Source: Cellulomonas sp. 73-145
GTDB lineage: Bacteria; Actinomycetota; Actinomycetes; Actinomycetales; Cellulomonadaceae
Reading direction: 5' to 3'
Assembly (NCBI GenBank): GCA_001898185.1
Contig: MKTI01000006.1
Location: 496,001 to 560,000, forward strand
DNA: 64,000 nucleotides
Shown: positions 15,529-25,244 of the stretch, in pieces
Numbering within the stretch: position 1 is the stretch's first letter
How the letters are laid out: every line of letters starts with the position of its first letter
Translations under genes and position numbers: made by a program
Notes under the pieces: generated by a model
The model's input: the letters and a program-made list of their open reading frames with translations, nothing else
Databases searched by the model: none
Told to the model about the DNA's origin: nothing

Positions 15529-17994
15529 TCAGTCGGTCGACGCCGGTCGGATGCGCTCGAGCAGCAGGACGGCGATGTCGGCCACCTCGGGGACGCCGAC
15601 GGCAGCCGTGCGGCCCGCTGACCCCTTCGTGTTGGCCCCGGCCGGTGCGCCCGACGGGTCTGCGGTGCCGGGGGTCGGGTCACCGCTCGACGGCGTGGAC
15701 GGGGTGGACGACGCCACCGCGGCGACGCCGTCGGACAGCATGACCGTGCAGTAGGGGCACGCCGTCGCGATCGCATCCGCGCCGGTGGCGACGGCCTCCT
15801 GCGCACGGGCGGTGCCGATGCGGGTGCCGATTGTCTCCTCCATCCACATGCGCGCGCCGCCGGCGCCGCAGCAGAACGAGGTGGACCCGGACCGCGGCAT
15901 CTCGGCGAGCTCGACACCGGGGATCGCGGCGATCAGCTCGCGGGGCGGTGCGTAGACCTGGTTGTGCCGGCCGAGGAAGCACGGGTCGTGGTAGGTGATC
16001 CGCAGCGGGGCGCGGGTGGATCCGGTGGTCGCGGGCGCGGCCGCGGCCGACGGCCCCGTTGTGGCAGGGGCGGCAGCCTCGTCGTCGGCCGGCCGCTCGA
16101 TCGGCGTCAGCCGACCCTCCGCCACCAGGCGGTTCAGCAGCTCGGTGTGGTGCACCACCTCGTACCGGCCGCCGGCCTGCGGGTACTCGCGCGCGAGCGT
16201 GTTGAAGCAGTGGGCGCACGTCACGACGACCTTCGTCGCCTTCGCCTCGGAGAGCGTCTCGACGTTCTGGGCGGCGAGGGTCTGGAACAGCAGCTCGTTG
16301 CCGGCCCGCCGGGCGGGGTCGCCGGTGCACGACTCGCCCTCGCCGAGCACCGCGAACGACACCCCGGCCGTGTGCAGCAGCTCGGCGACCGCCCTCGTCG
16401 TGCGCTTGGCCCGGTCCTCGTAGGCGCCCGCGCAGCCGACCCAGAACAGGTACTCGACGTCGGCCGCGCTCTCCACGTCCACGCCGACCACCGGCACCTC
16501 GAACGGCAGGCCCTTCGCCCAGTCCAGCCGGCCGCGCGCCGGCATGCCCCACGGGTTTCCGCGCCGCTCCAGCTTGGTGAAGGTGCCGGTGAGCTCGGCG
16601 GGGAACGCGGACTCCATCAGCACCTGGTAGCGCCGCAGGTCGGCGATGGTGTCGACGTGCTCGATGTCCACCGGGCACTGCTGGACGCAGGCGCCGCACA
16701 TGGTGCAGCTCCACAGCACGTCGGGGTCGATCACGCCCGAGCCGACCAGGTCCATGCCGAGGTGCGGGTCCGTGACGGTGGGGTAGCGGCCGTCCGCGGT
16801 GCGGTGGACGGAAGGGGTGGCGTCAGACGTGGAGCCCGCCGACGAGCGCGACGACGCCGACGAGCCCGACGACCCCGCGGCTCCGGCGGACCTGTCCGAA
16901 CCCGCCACGGCTGCAGCCCGGGCCGCCCGCACGTACGGAGCGGTCGCCGCCGCCTGGTCCCGCAGCGCCAGCACCAGCAGCTTCGGGCTGAGCGGCTTGC
17001 CGGTGGCCCACGCCGGGCACTGCTCCTGGCAGCGCCCGCACTCGGTGCAGGTGGCGACGTCCAGCAGCCCCTTCCACGTCAGGTCCTCGACGGCACCGAC
17101 CCCGAGCCGGGCGTCGTCGGGAAGCTCCTCGATCGCGGCCAGATCCAGCGGGGAGCCGTCGGGCGCACGCATCGGCGCGAGCGGACCGAGCGCCGGGCCG
17201 CCGGACGGACGGCGCCGCGCGTACACGTTGACCAGGGCGAGGAACCGGTGCCAGGCGACGCCCATGGTCGGCTGCACGCCGACCACCACGAACCAGGCCA
17301 TCGAGCCGAGGATCTTCACGGTCGCGGTCAGCGTCACGGCCGTCTGCAGGCTCGCCGTCCCCGCCCCGGCCCACGCCGACCCGTACCAGGCCGTCAGCGG
17401 GAAGTGCCACGCTGACGCGATCGGCGACCCGGTACGGGCCGCGAGCGCGTACTCCAGCCCCCGCAGCACCAGCACCGCGGCAACCACCAGCAGCACGGTC
17501 GCCTCGACGAACACCGCTTGCGCCTGCGACGAGCCGAAGAAGCGCGACGCCTTCCGCTCGGCGGCCTGCTCGCCACGTCGCGGCCGGACCACCTGGCGCA
17601 GCGCGATCAGGTAGACGATCCCGACGAGCGACGCCCAGGCAATCCCCTCGGTCAGCCACTCGACGGGCGGCAGGTGCCCGATCACGGGCAGCGAGTACGA
17701 CGGGTCCACCACCTGCCCGTACCCGGACACCAGCGTGAGGAACAGGACCGGGAACGAGACCATCACCGCCCAGTGGGCGATGCCGACCCAGACCCGCCGC
17801 TGGAACCGCAGGTGGAACACGACCTCGCGCAGCAGGGTCGCCAGCCGCGGGCCGACGGGACGCCACCGACCCGGCAGGGGCTGGCCGATGCGGATGGTCG
17901 CGACGATCCGGGTCACGCCCCACGCGAAGACGGCGACCCCGACCACCGTCGCGACCAGGACCAGGACGAGGCACGTCACCTGCAGCGGCGTCAC
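15529..17994 (-). CDS. Membrane-bound Fe-S oxidoreductase, heterodisulfide-reductase-like
   Basis: An 821-residue fusion. The N-terminal 250 residues hold about five to six membrane helices of the nitrate-reductase-gamma/HdrE-like type. Then come two [4Fe-4S] motifs, CTECGRCQEQCP and CTMCGACVQQCPVD, and two cysteine-rich CCG domains (VVTCAHCFNTLAREYP and FCCGAGGARMWMEE with CPYC near the end). Such proteins are widespread and conserved in actinobacteria (the Rv0338c type) and are thought to move electrons between quinones and a soluble partner; the donor is unknown. Ser- and Ala-rich linkers lie between the Fe-S motifs and before the C-terminus. GTG 17994 is the first start before the hydrophobic N-terminus. 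It is divergent from mrpA. Confidence 0.88.
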   Translation of the reverse strand: MTPLQVTCLVLVLVATVVGVAVFAWGVTRIVATIRIGQPLPGRWRPVGPRLATLLREVVFHLRFQRRVWVGIAHWAVMVSFPVLFLTLVSGYGQVVDPSYSLPVIGHLPPVEWLTEGIAWASLVGIVYLIALRQVVRPRRGEQAAERKASRFFGSSQAQAVFVEATVLLVVAAVLVLRGLEYALAARTGSPIASAWHFPLTAWYGSAWAGAGTASLQTAVTLTATVKILGSMAWFVVVGVQPTMGVAWHRFLALVNVYARRRPSGGPALGPLAPMRAPDGSPLDLAAIEELPDDARLGVGAVEDLTWKGLLDVATCTECGRCQEQCPAWATGKPLSPKLLVLALRDQAAATAPYVRAARAAAVAGSDRSAGAAGSSGSSASSRSSAGSTSDATPSVHRTADGRYPTVTDPHLGMDLVGSGVIDPDVLWSCTMCGACVQQCPVDIEHVDTIADLRRYQVLMESAFPAELTGTFTKLERRGNPWGMPARGRLDWAKGLPFEVPVVGVDVESAADVEYLFWVGCAGAYEDRAKRTTRAVAELLHTAGVSFAVLGEGESCTGDPARRAGNELLFQTLAAQNVETLSEAKATKVVVTCAHCFNTLAREYPQAGGRYEVVHHTELLNRLVAEGRLTPIERPADDEAAAPATTGPSAAAAPATTGSTRAPLRITYHDPCFLGRHNQVYAPPRELIAAIPGVELAEMPRSGSTSFCCGAGGARMWMEETIGTRIGTARAQEAVATGADAIATACPYCTVMLSDGVAAVASSTPSTPSSGDPTPGTADPSGAPAGANTKGSAGRTAAVGVPEVADIAVLLLERIRPASTD

Positions 17995-18204
17995 CGGGAC
18001 ACGGTAACCGCTCGCCTCCGAGCGGCCGGGACCGGTTCGCGCCACGGGGCCACGGGACGGCTCAGCGCCGCTGCGTGCCGCGCCGGGCGCGCCGCGGCGA
18101 TGGCGCGGGGATGGCGCGGCCGGTGCACGCTCGGCTCCCGGGGTCCGACGGGCCTCCCGGTACCATGGCCGCAGCCCCCGCCCTCGACAGGACGGAGCGG
18201 ACCG

Positions 18205-21200
18205 ATGCTCTGGCTGCTGGCCACCCACCTGGCCGCAGCCCTCGTCGCGCCCGCACTGGTGGGACGCCTCGGACGTCGGGCGTTCTGGGTGTTGGCCCTG
18301 GTCCCGGCATCGGCGGCGGTCTGGGCACTGAGCTGGACGGAGCGCGTCCGCGGCGGTGCGGCCCCGCAGGTGACGGTCAGCTGGATCCCTGCCCTGGGGC
18401 TGGACCTCGACCTTCGTCTGGACACCCTGTCCTGGCTGATGACGCTGATCGTCGGTGGCGTCGGGGCCCTCGTGCTCGTCTACTGCCGGGCGTACTTCAA
18501 GGCCGATGCGCAGGGCCTGGGACGGTTCGCCGGGGTGTTCCTCGCCTTCGCCGGCTCGATGCTCGGGCTGGTGCTCAGCGACGACCTGCTGCTGCTGTTC
18601 GTCTTCTGGGAGCTCACCACGGTGATGAGCTACCTGCTGATCGGCCACTACGCCGAGAGCCGCAAGGCGAGCCGCCGGGCGGCGATGCAGGCGATCGTCG
18701 TCACCACGGCGGGCGGGCTGACGATGCTGGTCGGCCTGGTGATCCTGCAGCACGCGGCCGGCACCTCCCGGCTGAGCGAGCTGCTGCACGACCCGCCGCA
18801 CGGGCCCGCGGTGACGGCCGCGGTGGTGTGCGTGCTGGTCGGCGCCGCGACCAAGTCGGCGCTGATCCCGTTCCACTTCTGGCTGCCCGCGGCGATGGCC
18901 GCACCCACGCCGGTGAGCGCGTACCTGCACGCCGCCGCGATGGTGAAGGCCAGCGTGTACCTGGTCGCCCGGTTCGCGCCGGCCTACGCCGACCTGTCGG
19001 TGTGGCGGTGGCTGGTGCTGATCGGTGGCGGCGGCACGCTGCTGCTCGGTGGCTACCGGTCGCTGCGGCAGCACGACCTGAAGCTGGTGCTGGCGTTCGG
19101 GACGGTCAGCCAGCTGGGGCTGATCGTGCTGCTGGTGGGGCTGGGTACCCCGGCGGCGGCGCTGGCCGGGCTGGCGATGCTGGGCGCGCACGCGCTGTTC
19201 AAGGCGGCGTTGTTCCTGGTGGTGGGCACGGTGGACGCCGCGGCCGGCACGCGCGACCTGCGCCGGCTGTCCGGCGTGGGCCGCGAGCTGCCGTGGGTGG
19301 CGGGCGCGGGTGCGCTGGCCGTCGCGTCGATGATCGGGCTGCCGCCGTTCGCGGGGTTCGTCGCCAAGGAGGCGGGGCTAGAGGGGGTAGCCGGGCTCGG
19401 CGGGGCCACCGGTGCTGTGGTGCTGGTCGTGGTGGCGCTCGGGTCGGTGCTGACCGTGGCGTACGGGTTGCGGCTGTGGTGGGGGGCGTTCGCGACGAAG
19501 CCGGCGGTGCTGTCCGCCTCGGCGGTCGAGCACGCGGACGGCAGCGCGACGACGACCCCGATCAGCGCGGCCGCAGCCGGCGCTCCCGGGACGCCCGCCA
19601 CCGTCCGACCCTCCTCACCGGTGCTGGTCGTGCCGGCGCTGGTGCTGGCCGCCCTCGGCCTGGTGGTCGCGCTGGTGCCCGGCTACGGGGAGGGCCTGCT
19701 GCGGCCCTACGCCGACGGGTTCACCGCGGGTCACGCCGCGTCGGGCGGTGCCGACGCCGGTGCGCACGTGGGCCACCTGACCCTCTGGGCGGGGCTCACC
19801 CCCACGCTCGTCATCACCCTCGCCGTGCTGCTCGCCGGTGCGCTCGCCTTCCGCGCCCGCGACGGCGTCGAGCGCGCCCAGGGCATGCTGCGCCTGCCGC
19901 CCCGGGTCGACGCCGACCACCTCTACCGCCGCTCGATGCGCCGGCTGGACGACGTCGCCGCCGACGTGACGGCGTTCACCCAGCGCGGTTCGCTGCCGGT
20001 GTACCTGGGCCTGATCCTCGGCGTCTTCGTGGTCGGCGTCGGCACCGCCCTGCTGACCGGCACCCGCCTGCCGACCCGCGTCGTGCCGTACCACGCGCTG
20101 ACCGAGGTGGCGTTCGCCCTGGTCAGCATCGTGGCGGCGGTGCTGGCGGCCCGGGCCCGGCGCCGGCTGAAGGCCGTGATCCTCACCGGCATCGGTGGGT
20201 ACGCGGTCGCCGGGCTGTTCCTGCTGCAGGGTGCACCGGACCTCGCGCTGACGCAGGTGCTGGTGGAGACCGTCACGCTGGTGGTGTTCGTGCTGGTGCT
20301 GCGGCGGCTGCCGCCGTACTTCTCCGACCGGCCGCTGGCCGGGTCCCGCTGGCTGCGGCTGGGGATCGGGGTGGCCGTCGGGCTGGTGGTGGCCGGCATC
20401 GGGCTGATCGCGCCGGGCGCGCGGGTGCACCTGCCGGTGTCGGCGGCGTACGCGCAGGAGGCCTATGCGTTCGGCGGCGGCAAGAACGTGGTCAACGTGA
20501 CCCTGGTCGACATCCGCGCGTGGGACACCATGGGCGAGATCTCGGTGCTGCTGGTCGCGGCGACCGGCGTCGCGTCCCTCGTCTTCGTCTCCCGGCGCAC
20601 CGGCCGCATCTTCCGCGCGCACGACGCGCCGGCCGACCGTGCCGTGTGGGGCGGCGCCGCCCACCCGCGGGCCGTCGAGGTGCGCGGCGGCGAGGGGGAC
20701 CCGACTCGCGGTCCCGTGCCGGGTCCGACGACGAGGCCCGGACCGTCCGCCCCGGGATCCGGCCGGGCTCGCGAGTGGCTGCGCGCCGGGCGGACCCTGG
20801 CGCCGGTGCGCCGGTCGGTGATCTTCGAGGTGGTCGTCCGGCTGCTGTTCCACACCATGGTCATGTACTCGCTGTTCCTGCTGTTCAGCGGGCACAACAA
20901 CCCCGGCGGCGGGTTCGCGGCCGGGCTGGTGACGGGCATCGCGCTGATCGTGCGGTACCTGGCCGGCGGGCGGTACGAGCTGGGGGAAGCCGCGCCGGTG
21001 CAGCCCGGGGTGCTCCTGGGCACCGGCCTGTTCCTGGCCACGGGCGTGGCGGTGGCTCCGCTGCTGCTGGGCGGCTCGGTGCTGGAGTCGGCGATCGTCG
21101 ACCTGCACCTGCCGCTGGTCGGCGACGTGCACGTGGTGACCAGCCTGGGGTTCGACGTCGGCGTGTACCTGGTGGTGGTCGGGCTGGTGCTCGACGTGCT

Positions 21201-21324
21201 GCGCAGCCTCGGTGCCGAGCTGGACCGGCGTGCCGAGTTCGGGGAGGACGAGGTCGAGGAGTCGGTGCCGGACCTGCGCCGCACGCCGCACCCCGCCGGG
21301 TTCCACCAGGGGGCGTCGCGATGA
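18205..21324 (+). CDS. mrpA: Na+/H+ antiporter subunit A, fused to subunit B
   Basis: A 1,039-residue membrane protein of the Mrp (Mnh/Sha) secondary antiporter. Residues up to about 600 form the NuoL-like proton channel (LLFVFWELTTVMSYLLIGHY, with its conserved Glu, and the HAAAMVKASVYLVARF segment). The middle has the DUF4040-like part (LQGAPDLALTQVLVETVTLVVF), and the last 180 residues match MrpB (YSLFLLFSGHNNPGGGFAAG). An A-B fusion explains the missing separate mrpB. ATG 18205 follows GGACGGAGCGG. The operon runs A/B-C-D-E-F-G, each junction an ATGA overlap. It serves Na+ and pH balance at the cost of the proton gradient. Confidence 0.95.
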   Translation: MLWLLATHLAAALVAPALVGRLGRRAFWVLALVPASAAVWALSWTERVRGGAAPQVTVSWIPALGLDLDLRLDTLSWLMTLIVGGVGALVLVYCRAYFKADAQGLGRFAGVFLAFAGSMLGLVLSDDLLLLFVFWELTTVMSYLLIGHYAESRKASRRAAMQAIVVTTAGGLTMLVGLVILQHAAGTSRLSELLHDPPHGPAVTAAVVCVLVGAATKSALIPFHFWLPAAMAAPTPVSAYLHAAAMVKASVYLVARFAPAYADLSVWRWLVLIGGGGTLLLGGYRSLRQHDLKLVLAFGTVSQLGLIVLLVGLGTPAAALAGLAMLGAHALFKAALFLVVGTVDAAAGTRDLRRLSGVGRELPWVAGAGALAVASMIGLPPFAGFVAKEAGLEGVAGLGGATGAVVLVVVALGSVLTVAYGLRLWWGAFATKPAVLSASAVEHADGSATTTPISAAAAGAPGTPATVRPSSPVLVVPALVLAALGLVVALVPGYGEGLLRPYADGFTAGHAASGGADAGAHVGHLTLWAGLTPTLVITLAVLLAGALAFRARDGVERAQGMLRLPPRVDADHLYRRSMRRLDDVAADVTAFTQRGSLPVYLGLILGVFVVGVGTALLTGTRLPTRVVPYHALTEVAFALVSIVAAVLAARARRRLKAVILTGIGGYAVAGLFLLQGAPDLALTQVLVETVTLVVFVLVLRRLPPYFSDRPLAGSRWLRLGIGVAVGLVVAGIGLIAPGARVHLPVSAAYAQEAYAFGGGKNVVNVTLVDIRAWDTMGEISVLLVAATGVASLVFVSRRTGRIFRAHDAPADRAVWGGAAHPRAVEVRGGEGDPTRGPVPGPTTRPGPSAPGSGRAREWLRAGRTLAPVRRSVIFEVVVRLLFHTMVMYSLFLLFSGHNNPGGGFAAGLVTGIALIVRYLAGGRYELGEAAPVQPGVLLGTGLFLATGVAVAPLLLGGSVLESAIVDLHLPLVGDVHVVTSLGFDVGVYLVVVGLVLDVLRSLGAELDRRAEFGEDEVEESVPDLRRTPHPAGFHQGASR

Positions 21325-21836
21325 TCGACATGACGCCCGACCTGACGCTCGTGATCACCGCCGCCGTGCTGGTGACCGTGGGCGTGTACCTGCTGCTGGA
21401 GCGCAGCCTGTCGCGCGTGGTGGTGGGCATCATCCTGATCGGCAACGGGCTGAACCTGCTGATCCTGGGCGCCGGCGGCCGCGCGGGCCGGCCGCCGATC
21501 CTGGGCGGCCCGCCGGGAGCGACCTCCGACCCGCTGCCGCAGGCGATGGTGCTGACGGCCATCGTCATCACCCTCGGCCTCACCGCGTTCCTGCTCGCCA
21601 TGGCCTACCGCTCGTGGCAGCTCAACCGGCACGACGAGGTGCAGGACGACGTCGAGGACCGCCGCATCGCCCGCCTCGCGGCTCGCGACCGGCTGGCGGT
21701 GGCCGACCTGGACGCCGACGACACCTCCACCCTCGAGCAGGAGGCGGAGGAGGCGCGCGACGAGACGGACCGCGCGGTGGCGCTGGTCGACGGCCCGTCC
21801 GACGAGCGGCCCGAGCCACCGGAGGACCGCCGATGA
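21321..21836 (+). CDS. mrpC: Na+/H+ antiporter subunit C
   Basis: A 171-residue NuoK-like subunit with three transmembrane helices; GVYLLLERSLSRVVVGIIL and NLLILGAGGRAGRPPI, then PLPQAMVLTAIVITLGLTAF, are typical. The family is usually about 110-130 residues; here a charged cytoplasmic tail of some 60 residues (Asp/Glu/Arg-rich) is added. The ATG overlaps the mrpA stop by four bases, so translation is coupled. Confidence 0.94.
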   Translation: MIDMTPDLTLVITAAVLVTVGVYLLLERSLSRVVVGIILIGNGLNLLILGAGGRAGRPPILGGPPGATSDPLPQAMVLTAIVITLGLTAFLLAMAYRSWQLNRHDEVQDDVEDRRIARLAARDRLAVADLDADDTSTLEQEAEEARDETDRAVALVDGPSDERPEPPEDRR

Positions 21837-23386
21837 ACGACTGGTCCTGGCTGGTCCCGCTGCCCGTCGTCCTCCCGCTGTCCGGCGCCGGACTGACGCT
21901 CGCGCTCTACCGCCGACCGCGCGTCCAGCGGATCGTCTCGGTGACGGTGCTGGTCGCCGTCCTGGTGTCCGCCGCGACCCTGGCCGTGCTTGCCGACCGC
22001 GGCCCGCTGGTCGCCGAGATGGGCAGCTGGGCGACGCCGGTCGGCATCAGCCTGGTGGCCGACCGCCTGTCGACCCTGATGCTCACCGTGTCGGCCGTCG
22101 TCGTGCTCTGCGTGCTCGTGTACTCGCTCGCGCAGGACCAGGGCGCCGGCGAAGAGTCCGCGCCGACGTCGATCTACCACCCCACCTACCTGGTGCTGGT
22201 GGCGGGGGTGGCCAACGCGTTCCTGTCCGGCGACCTGTTCAACGTGTACGTCGGGTTCGAGATCCTGCTCGCGGCGTCCTACGTGCTGCTGACCCTCGGC
22301 GGCAGCCGGGAACGGCTGCGCGCGGGCAGCATCTACGTGGTCGTCGCCATCGTCAGCTCGTTCCTGTTCCTCGCCGCGATCGCCGCCGTCTACGCCGCCA
22401 CCGGCACGCTGAACCTGGCGCACCTGGCGCAGCGCCTGCCGCAGATCGACCCCGGCGTGCGGCTGACCCTGCAGGTGATGCTGCTGGTCGCGTTCGCCAT
22501 CAAGGCGGCCGTCTTCCCGCTGTCCGCCTGGCTGCCGGACTCCTACCCGACGGCGCCCGCCCCGGTCACCGCCGTGTTCGCCGGCCTGCTGACCAAGGTC
22601 GGCATCTACGCGATGATCCGCACCCAGTCGCTGCTGTTCCCCGGCGGGGCGGTGGACACGGTGCTGATGTGGGCGGCGCTGGCCACGATGCTGGTCGGCA
22701 TCCTCGGCGCCGTCGCGCAGGACGACATCAAACGTCTGCTGTCGTTCACGCTGGTCAGCCACATCGGCTTCATGGTGTTCGGCATCGCCCTGTCCACCCA
22801 CGCCGGCTGGACGGCGGCCATCTACTACGTGGTGCACCACATCACCGTGCAGACCGCGTTGTTCCTGGTCACGGGCCTGATGGAGCGGTACGGCGGCACG
22901 CTGTCGCTGTCCCGGCTCGGCGGCCTGGCCCGGCTCTCACCGGTGGTGGCGGTGCTGTTCTTCGTCCCCGCCATGAACCTCGCCGGCATCCCGCCGATGT
23001 CCGGGTTCCTGGGCAAGCTGGGGCTGCTGCAGGCCGGCGTCGCGAACGGCACGCCGCTCGCGTGGACGCTGGTGGTCGGCAGCGTCGTGACGTCGCTGCT
23101 CACCCTGTACGCGCTGGTCAAGGCGTGGAACAAGGCCTTCTGGCAGACGCCGCCCGAGCCGCTGCCGGCCGGTCCGGTGCCGCCGGGCATGATCGGCGCC
23201 ACCGGCGCCCTGGTCACCGCCAGCCTGGCGCTGACCGTGTTCGCCGGCCCGCTGTACGCCTACACCGGCCGTGCGGCACAGGCGCTGGCCGACCGGACGC
23301 CGTACATCCAGGCCGTCCTGCCCGAGGGTGACCGCGGCACCGGCCGCTCGGCCCATCTGGCCTCCTCACCGGGGGGTGCCGGATGA
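21833..23386 (+). CDS. mrpD: Na+/H+ antiporter subunit D
   Basis: A 517-residue NuoM/N-like channel subunit with about 14 helices. The conserved Glu segment NVYVGFEILLAASYVLL, the Lys segment FAIKAAVFPLSAWLPDSYPT and the later DDIKRLLSFTLVSHIGFM are all present, as expected for an active proton path. It overlaps mrpC and mrpE by ATGA junctions. Confidence 0.95.
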   Translation: MNDWSWLVPLPVVLPLSGAGLTLALYRRPRVQRIVSVTVLVAVLVSAATLAVLADRGPLVAEMGSWATPVGISLVADRLSTLMLTVSAVVVLCVLVYSLAQDQGAGEESAPTSIYHPTYLVLVAGVANAFLSGDLFNVYVGFEILLAASYVLLTLGGSRERLRAGSIYVVVAIVSSFLFLAAIAAVYAATGTLNLAHLAQRLPQIDPGVRLTLQVMLLVAFAIKAAVFPLSAWLPDSYPTAPAPVTAVFAGLLTKVGIYAMIRTQSLLFPGGAVDTVLMWAALATMLVGILGAVAQDDIKRLLSFTLVSHIGFMVFGIALSTHAGWTAAIYYVVHHITVQTALFLVTGLMERYGGTLSLSRLGGLARLSPVVAVLFFVPAMNLAGIPPMSGFLGKLGLLQAGVANGTPLAWTLVVGSVVTSLLTLYALVKAWNKAFWQTPPEPLPAGPVPPGMIGATGALVTASLALTVFAGPLYAYTGRAAQALADRTPYIQAVLPEGDRGTGRSAHLASSPGGAG

Positions 23387-23910
23387 GGCGGCGCTCGCAG
23401 TGGCTGGGGATCGTGTGGCTCGCCGCCGTGTGGGTGCTGCTGTGGGGCGACCTGACCTGGGGCAACGTGCTGGCGGGCCTGGTGCTGGGCGCCGTGGTGA
23501 CGTGGGGCCTGCGGATGGTGGCGGTCGACTTCCACGGGCGCGTGCACCCGTGGCGGGTGCTGGTGCTGCTGGCCCGCTTCGCCGTCGACGTGGTGCGCGC
23601 CTCGATCGAGGTCGCGACCATCGCCCTCACGCCGGGGTACACGCCCCGCGGCGCGGTGATCGGTGTCCAGCTGCGCAGCCACTCGGACCTGTACCTGACG
23701 CTCACCGCCGAGCTGGTGTCCCTGGTGCCCGGCTCGCTGGTGGTCGAGGCGCACCGCCTCACCGGGATGCTCTACCTGCACGTGCTGGACCTCGACCGGT
23801 CCGGTGGCGTCGAGGCGGTGCGGGCCGACGTGCTCGCGCAGGAGGAACGGCTGCTGCGCGCCCTCGCGTCGCCGCAGGAGCAGGCCGCGGCGGGGATGGT
23901 GCCGGCATGA
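23383..23910 (+). CDS. mrpE: Na+/H+ antiporter subunit E
   Basis: A 175-residue membrane subunit. LARFAVDVVRASIEVATIAL and LTLTAELVSLVPGSLVVE match the MrpE core; the C-terminal cytosolic part carries HVLDLD as in the family. The length is normal. It is coupled by ATGA overlaps on both sides. Confidence 0.93.
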   Translation: MRRRSQWLGIVWLAAVWVLLWGDLTWGNVLAGLVLGAVVTWGLRMVAVDFHGRVHPWRVLVLLARFAVDVVRASIEVATIALTPGYTPRGAVIGVQLRSHSDLYLTLTAELVSLVPGSLVVEAHRLTGMLYLHVLDLDRSGGVEAVRADVLAQEERLLRALASPQEQAAAGMVPA

Positions 23911-24380
23911 GCGCCGCGCTGGGGGTCGCCGTGGCGGTCGCGGCGGTGCTGATCCTGGTCGGCGCCGTGCTGGCCATCGTGCGCGCCGAGCGCGGGCCGT
24001 CGATGCTCGACCGGACGGTCGCCCTGGACATCGTGGTGACGTGCCTGGTCGCGGCCGTGGCGCTGTACGCCTCGCTCGAGCGGCGGGCCGACGTGGTGCC
24101 GATCCTGGTGGTGCTCTCGCTGGTCGGCTTCATCGGGTCGGTGACCATCGCCCGGTTCGCCGCCGTCGAGCCGGAGGACGCCCGCCGCGTGCGCACCCGC
24201 GAGGAGGTCGCGGCGGAGGACGAGGCCCGCCTGCGCGCCGAGCTGGCGGAGGCGGCGGCGCGGGAGGTTCCGGACGCGACGGAGGACGACGAGCTGGTGG
24301 GCGACCCGGCGGCGCCCGAGGACGACCAGCCCGCGGGCGACCCGGCGGCGCGCGGCTCCGACGACGGAGGTGCCCGATGA
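23907..24380 (+). CDS. mrpF: Na+/H+ antiporter subunit F
   Basis: A 157-residue protein. The three-helix core (VRAERGPSMLDRTVALDIV, with the conserved GP..LDR, and VVLSLVGFIGSVTIARF) is canonical and ends near residue 85. A tail of about 70 residues, rich in Glu, Asp and Ala, is unusually long for MrpF, which is normally about 90 residues. ATGA overlaps join it to E and G. Confidence 0.92.
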   Translation: MSAALGVAVAVAAVLILVGAVLAIVRAERGPSMLDRTVALDIVVTCLVAAVALYASLERRADVVPILVVLSLVGFIGSVTIARFAAVEPEDARRVRTREEVAAEDEARLRAELAEAAAREVPDATEDDELVGDPAAPEDDQPAGDPAARGSDDGGAR

Positions 24381-24784
24381 CCGCCGCCGCCTGGTCCACC
24401 GTCGCCGACGTCGCGTCGATCGTGCTCATGCTCGGCGGGGCATTCCTCTGCTTCGCCGCCGGCGTCGGGGTGCTGCGCTTCCGCGACCTGCTGGCGCGCA
24501 TGCACGCCGCGACCAAGCCGCAGGTGCTGGGTCTGGTGCTGGTGCTGGCCGGGCTGGCGCTGCGGCTGCGCAGCGGCGGTGCGGTGTGGGCGCTGGTGCT
24601 CGTCGTGGTGTTCCAGCTGCTCACCGCACCGGTCGCGGCGCACCTCGTCGGACGCGCGGGCTACCGCACGGGCAAGGTGAGCCCGGGCGTGCTGGCGGTC
24701 GACGAGCTGACGGCCGAGCTGGACCGGCGGCACGGGATGCCCGCCGACGACGAGGACGGCGGCTCCGGGGCCGACATCGGCTGA
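24377..24784 (+). CDS. mrpG: Na+/H+ antiporter subunit G
   Basis: A 135-residue last subunit of the complex. LGGAFLCFAAGVGVLRFRDLLARMHAATK is the family hallmark, followed by two more helices (VFQLLTAPVAAHLVGRAGY). It ends the operon and meets the DUF4235 gene tail to tail one base away, leaving no room for a dedicated terminator between them. Confidence 0.94.
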   Translation: MTAAAWSTVADVASIVLMLGGAFLCFAAGVGVLRFRDLLARMHAATKPQVLGLVLVLAGLALRLRSGGAVWALVLVVVFQLLTAPVAAHLVGRAGYRTGKVSPGVLAVDELTAELDRRHGMPADDEDGGSGADIG

Positions 24785-24785
24785 G

Positions 24786-25073
24786 CTACGCCGGCAGCTC
24801 GGGCCGCTTGCTGTTGACCTTCGCCGTCAGCCGCGCGGTGCCCCGGCTGGCCAGCGCGCGGGCCAGCGCCACGACGGCCCCGGTGATCGCCGCGGCCAGC
24901 AGCACCTCGCGCAGGCTGATGTCGTCGTCCTGCGACTCGGGCGCCGGCGGCTCGTGCCCGGCCGCCGCCACCCACGCGCGGTCCAGCAGCTTCTGCGCCA
25001 GCCACGCGGCGCCGACGGCCACACCGGCGCCCACCAGCTTGGCCAGCATCGACTGGGACTGCTTCTCGGGCAT
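24786..25073 (-). CDS. DUF4235 family protein
   Basis: A 95-residue small membrane-associated protein. LAKLVGAGVAVGAAWLAQKLLDRAW and a second hydrophobic helix LREVLLAAAITGAVVALARAL with a basic end are typical of DUF4235, whose function is unknown to me. The ATG is preceded by GGAGG and a TAGCGT -10 element further up. Confidence 0.85.
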   Translation of the reverse strand: MPEKQSQSMLAKLVGAGVAVGAAWLAQKLLDRAWVAAAGHEPPAPESQDDDISLREVLLAAAITGAVVALARALASRGTARLTAKVNSKRPELPA

Positions 25074-25244
25074 GCGGGCCTCCGGTCTGCGGCGGGACGA
25101 CGAGAACCGACGCTAGCGCCGTCCCCGCCGGGCCGCTGGCCGCGCGGCCGCGGCTCACCCGCCACGCGGTCGTCCCAGGGCTGCGCTGGGGGCCCGTGAG
25201 GGTTAACGTCAAGGGCATCCACTCGATGGATGAGGTGACCGGCG

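Noticed and set aside
14489..15754. 421-codon frame containing the LTGGxxV repeats
   Set aside because: Its first 280 codons are a shadow of the DUF4386 gene and the end is antisense to the Fe-S oxidoreductase; only the repeat itself is reported.
18008..18025. Inverted repeat CCGCTCG-CCTC-CGAGCGG between the Fe-S oxidoreductase and mrpA
   Set aside because: Seven-bp arms of pure G/C with one A/T step are frequent by chance here, and no regulator is nearby.
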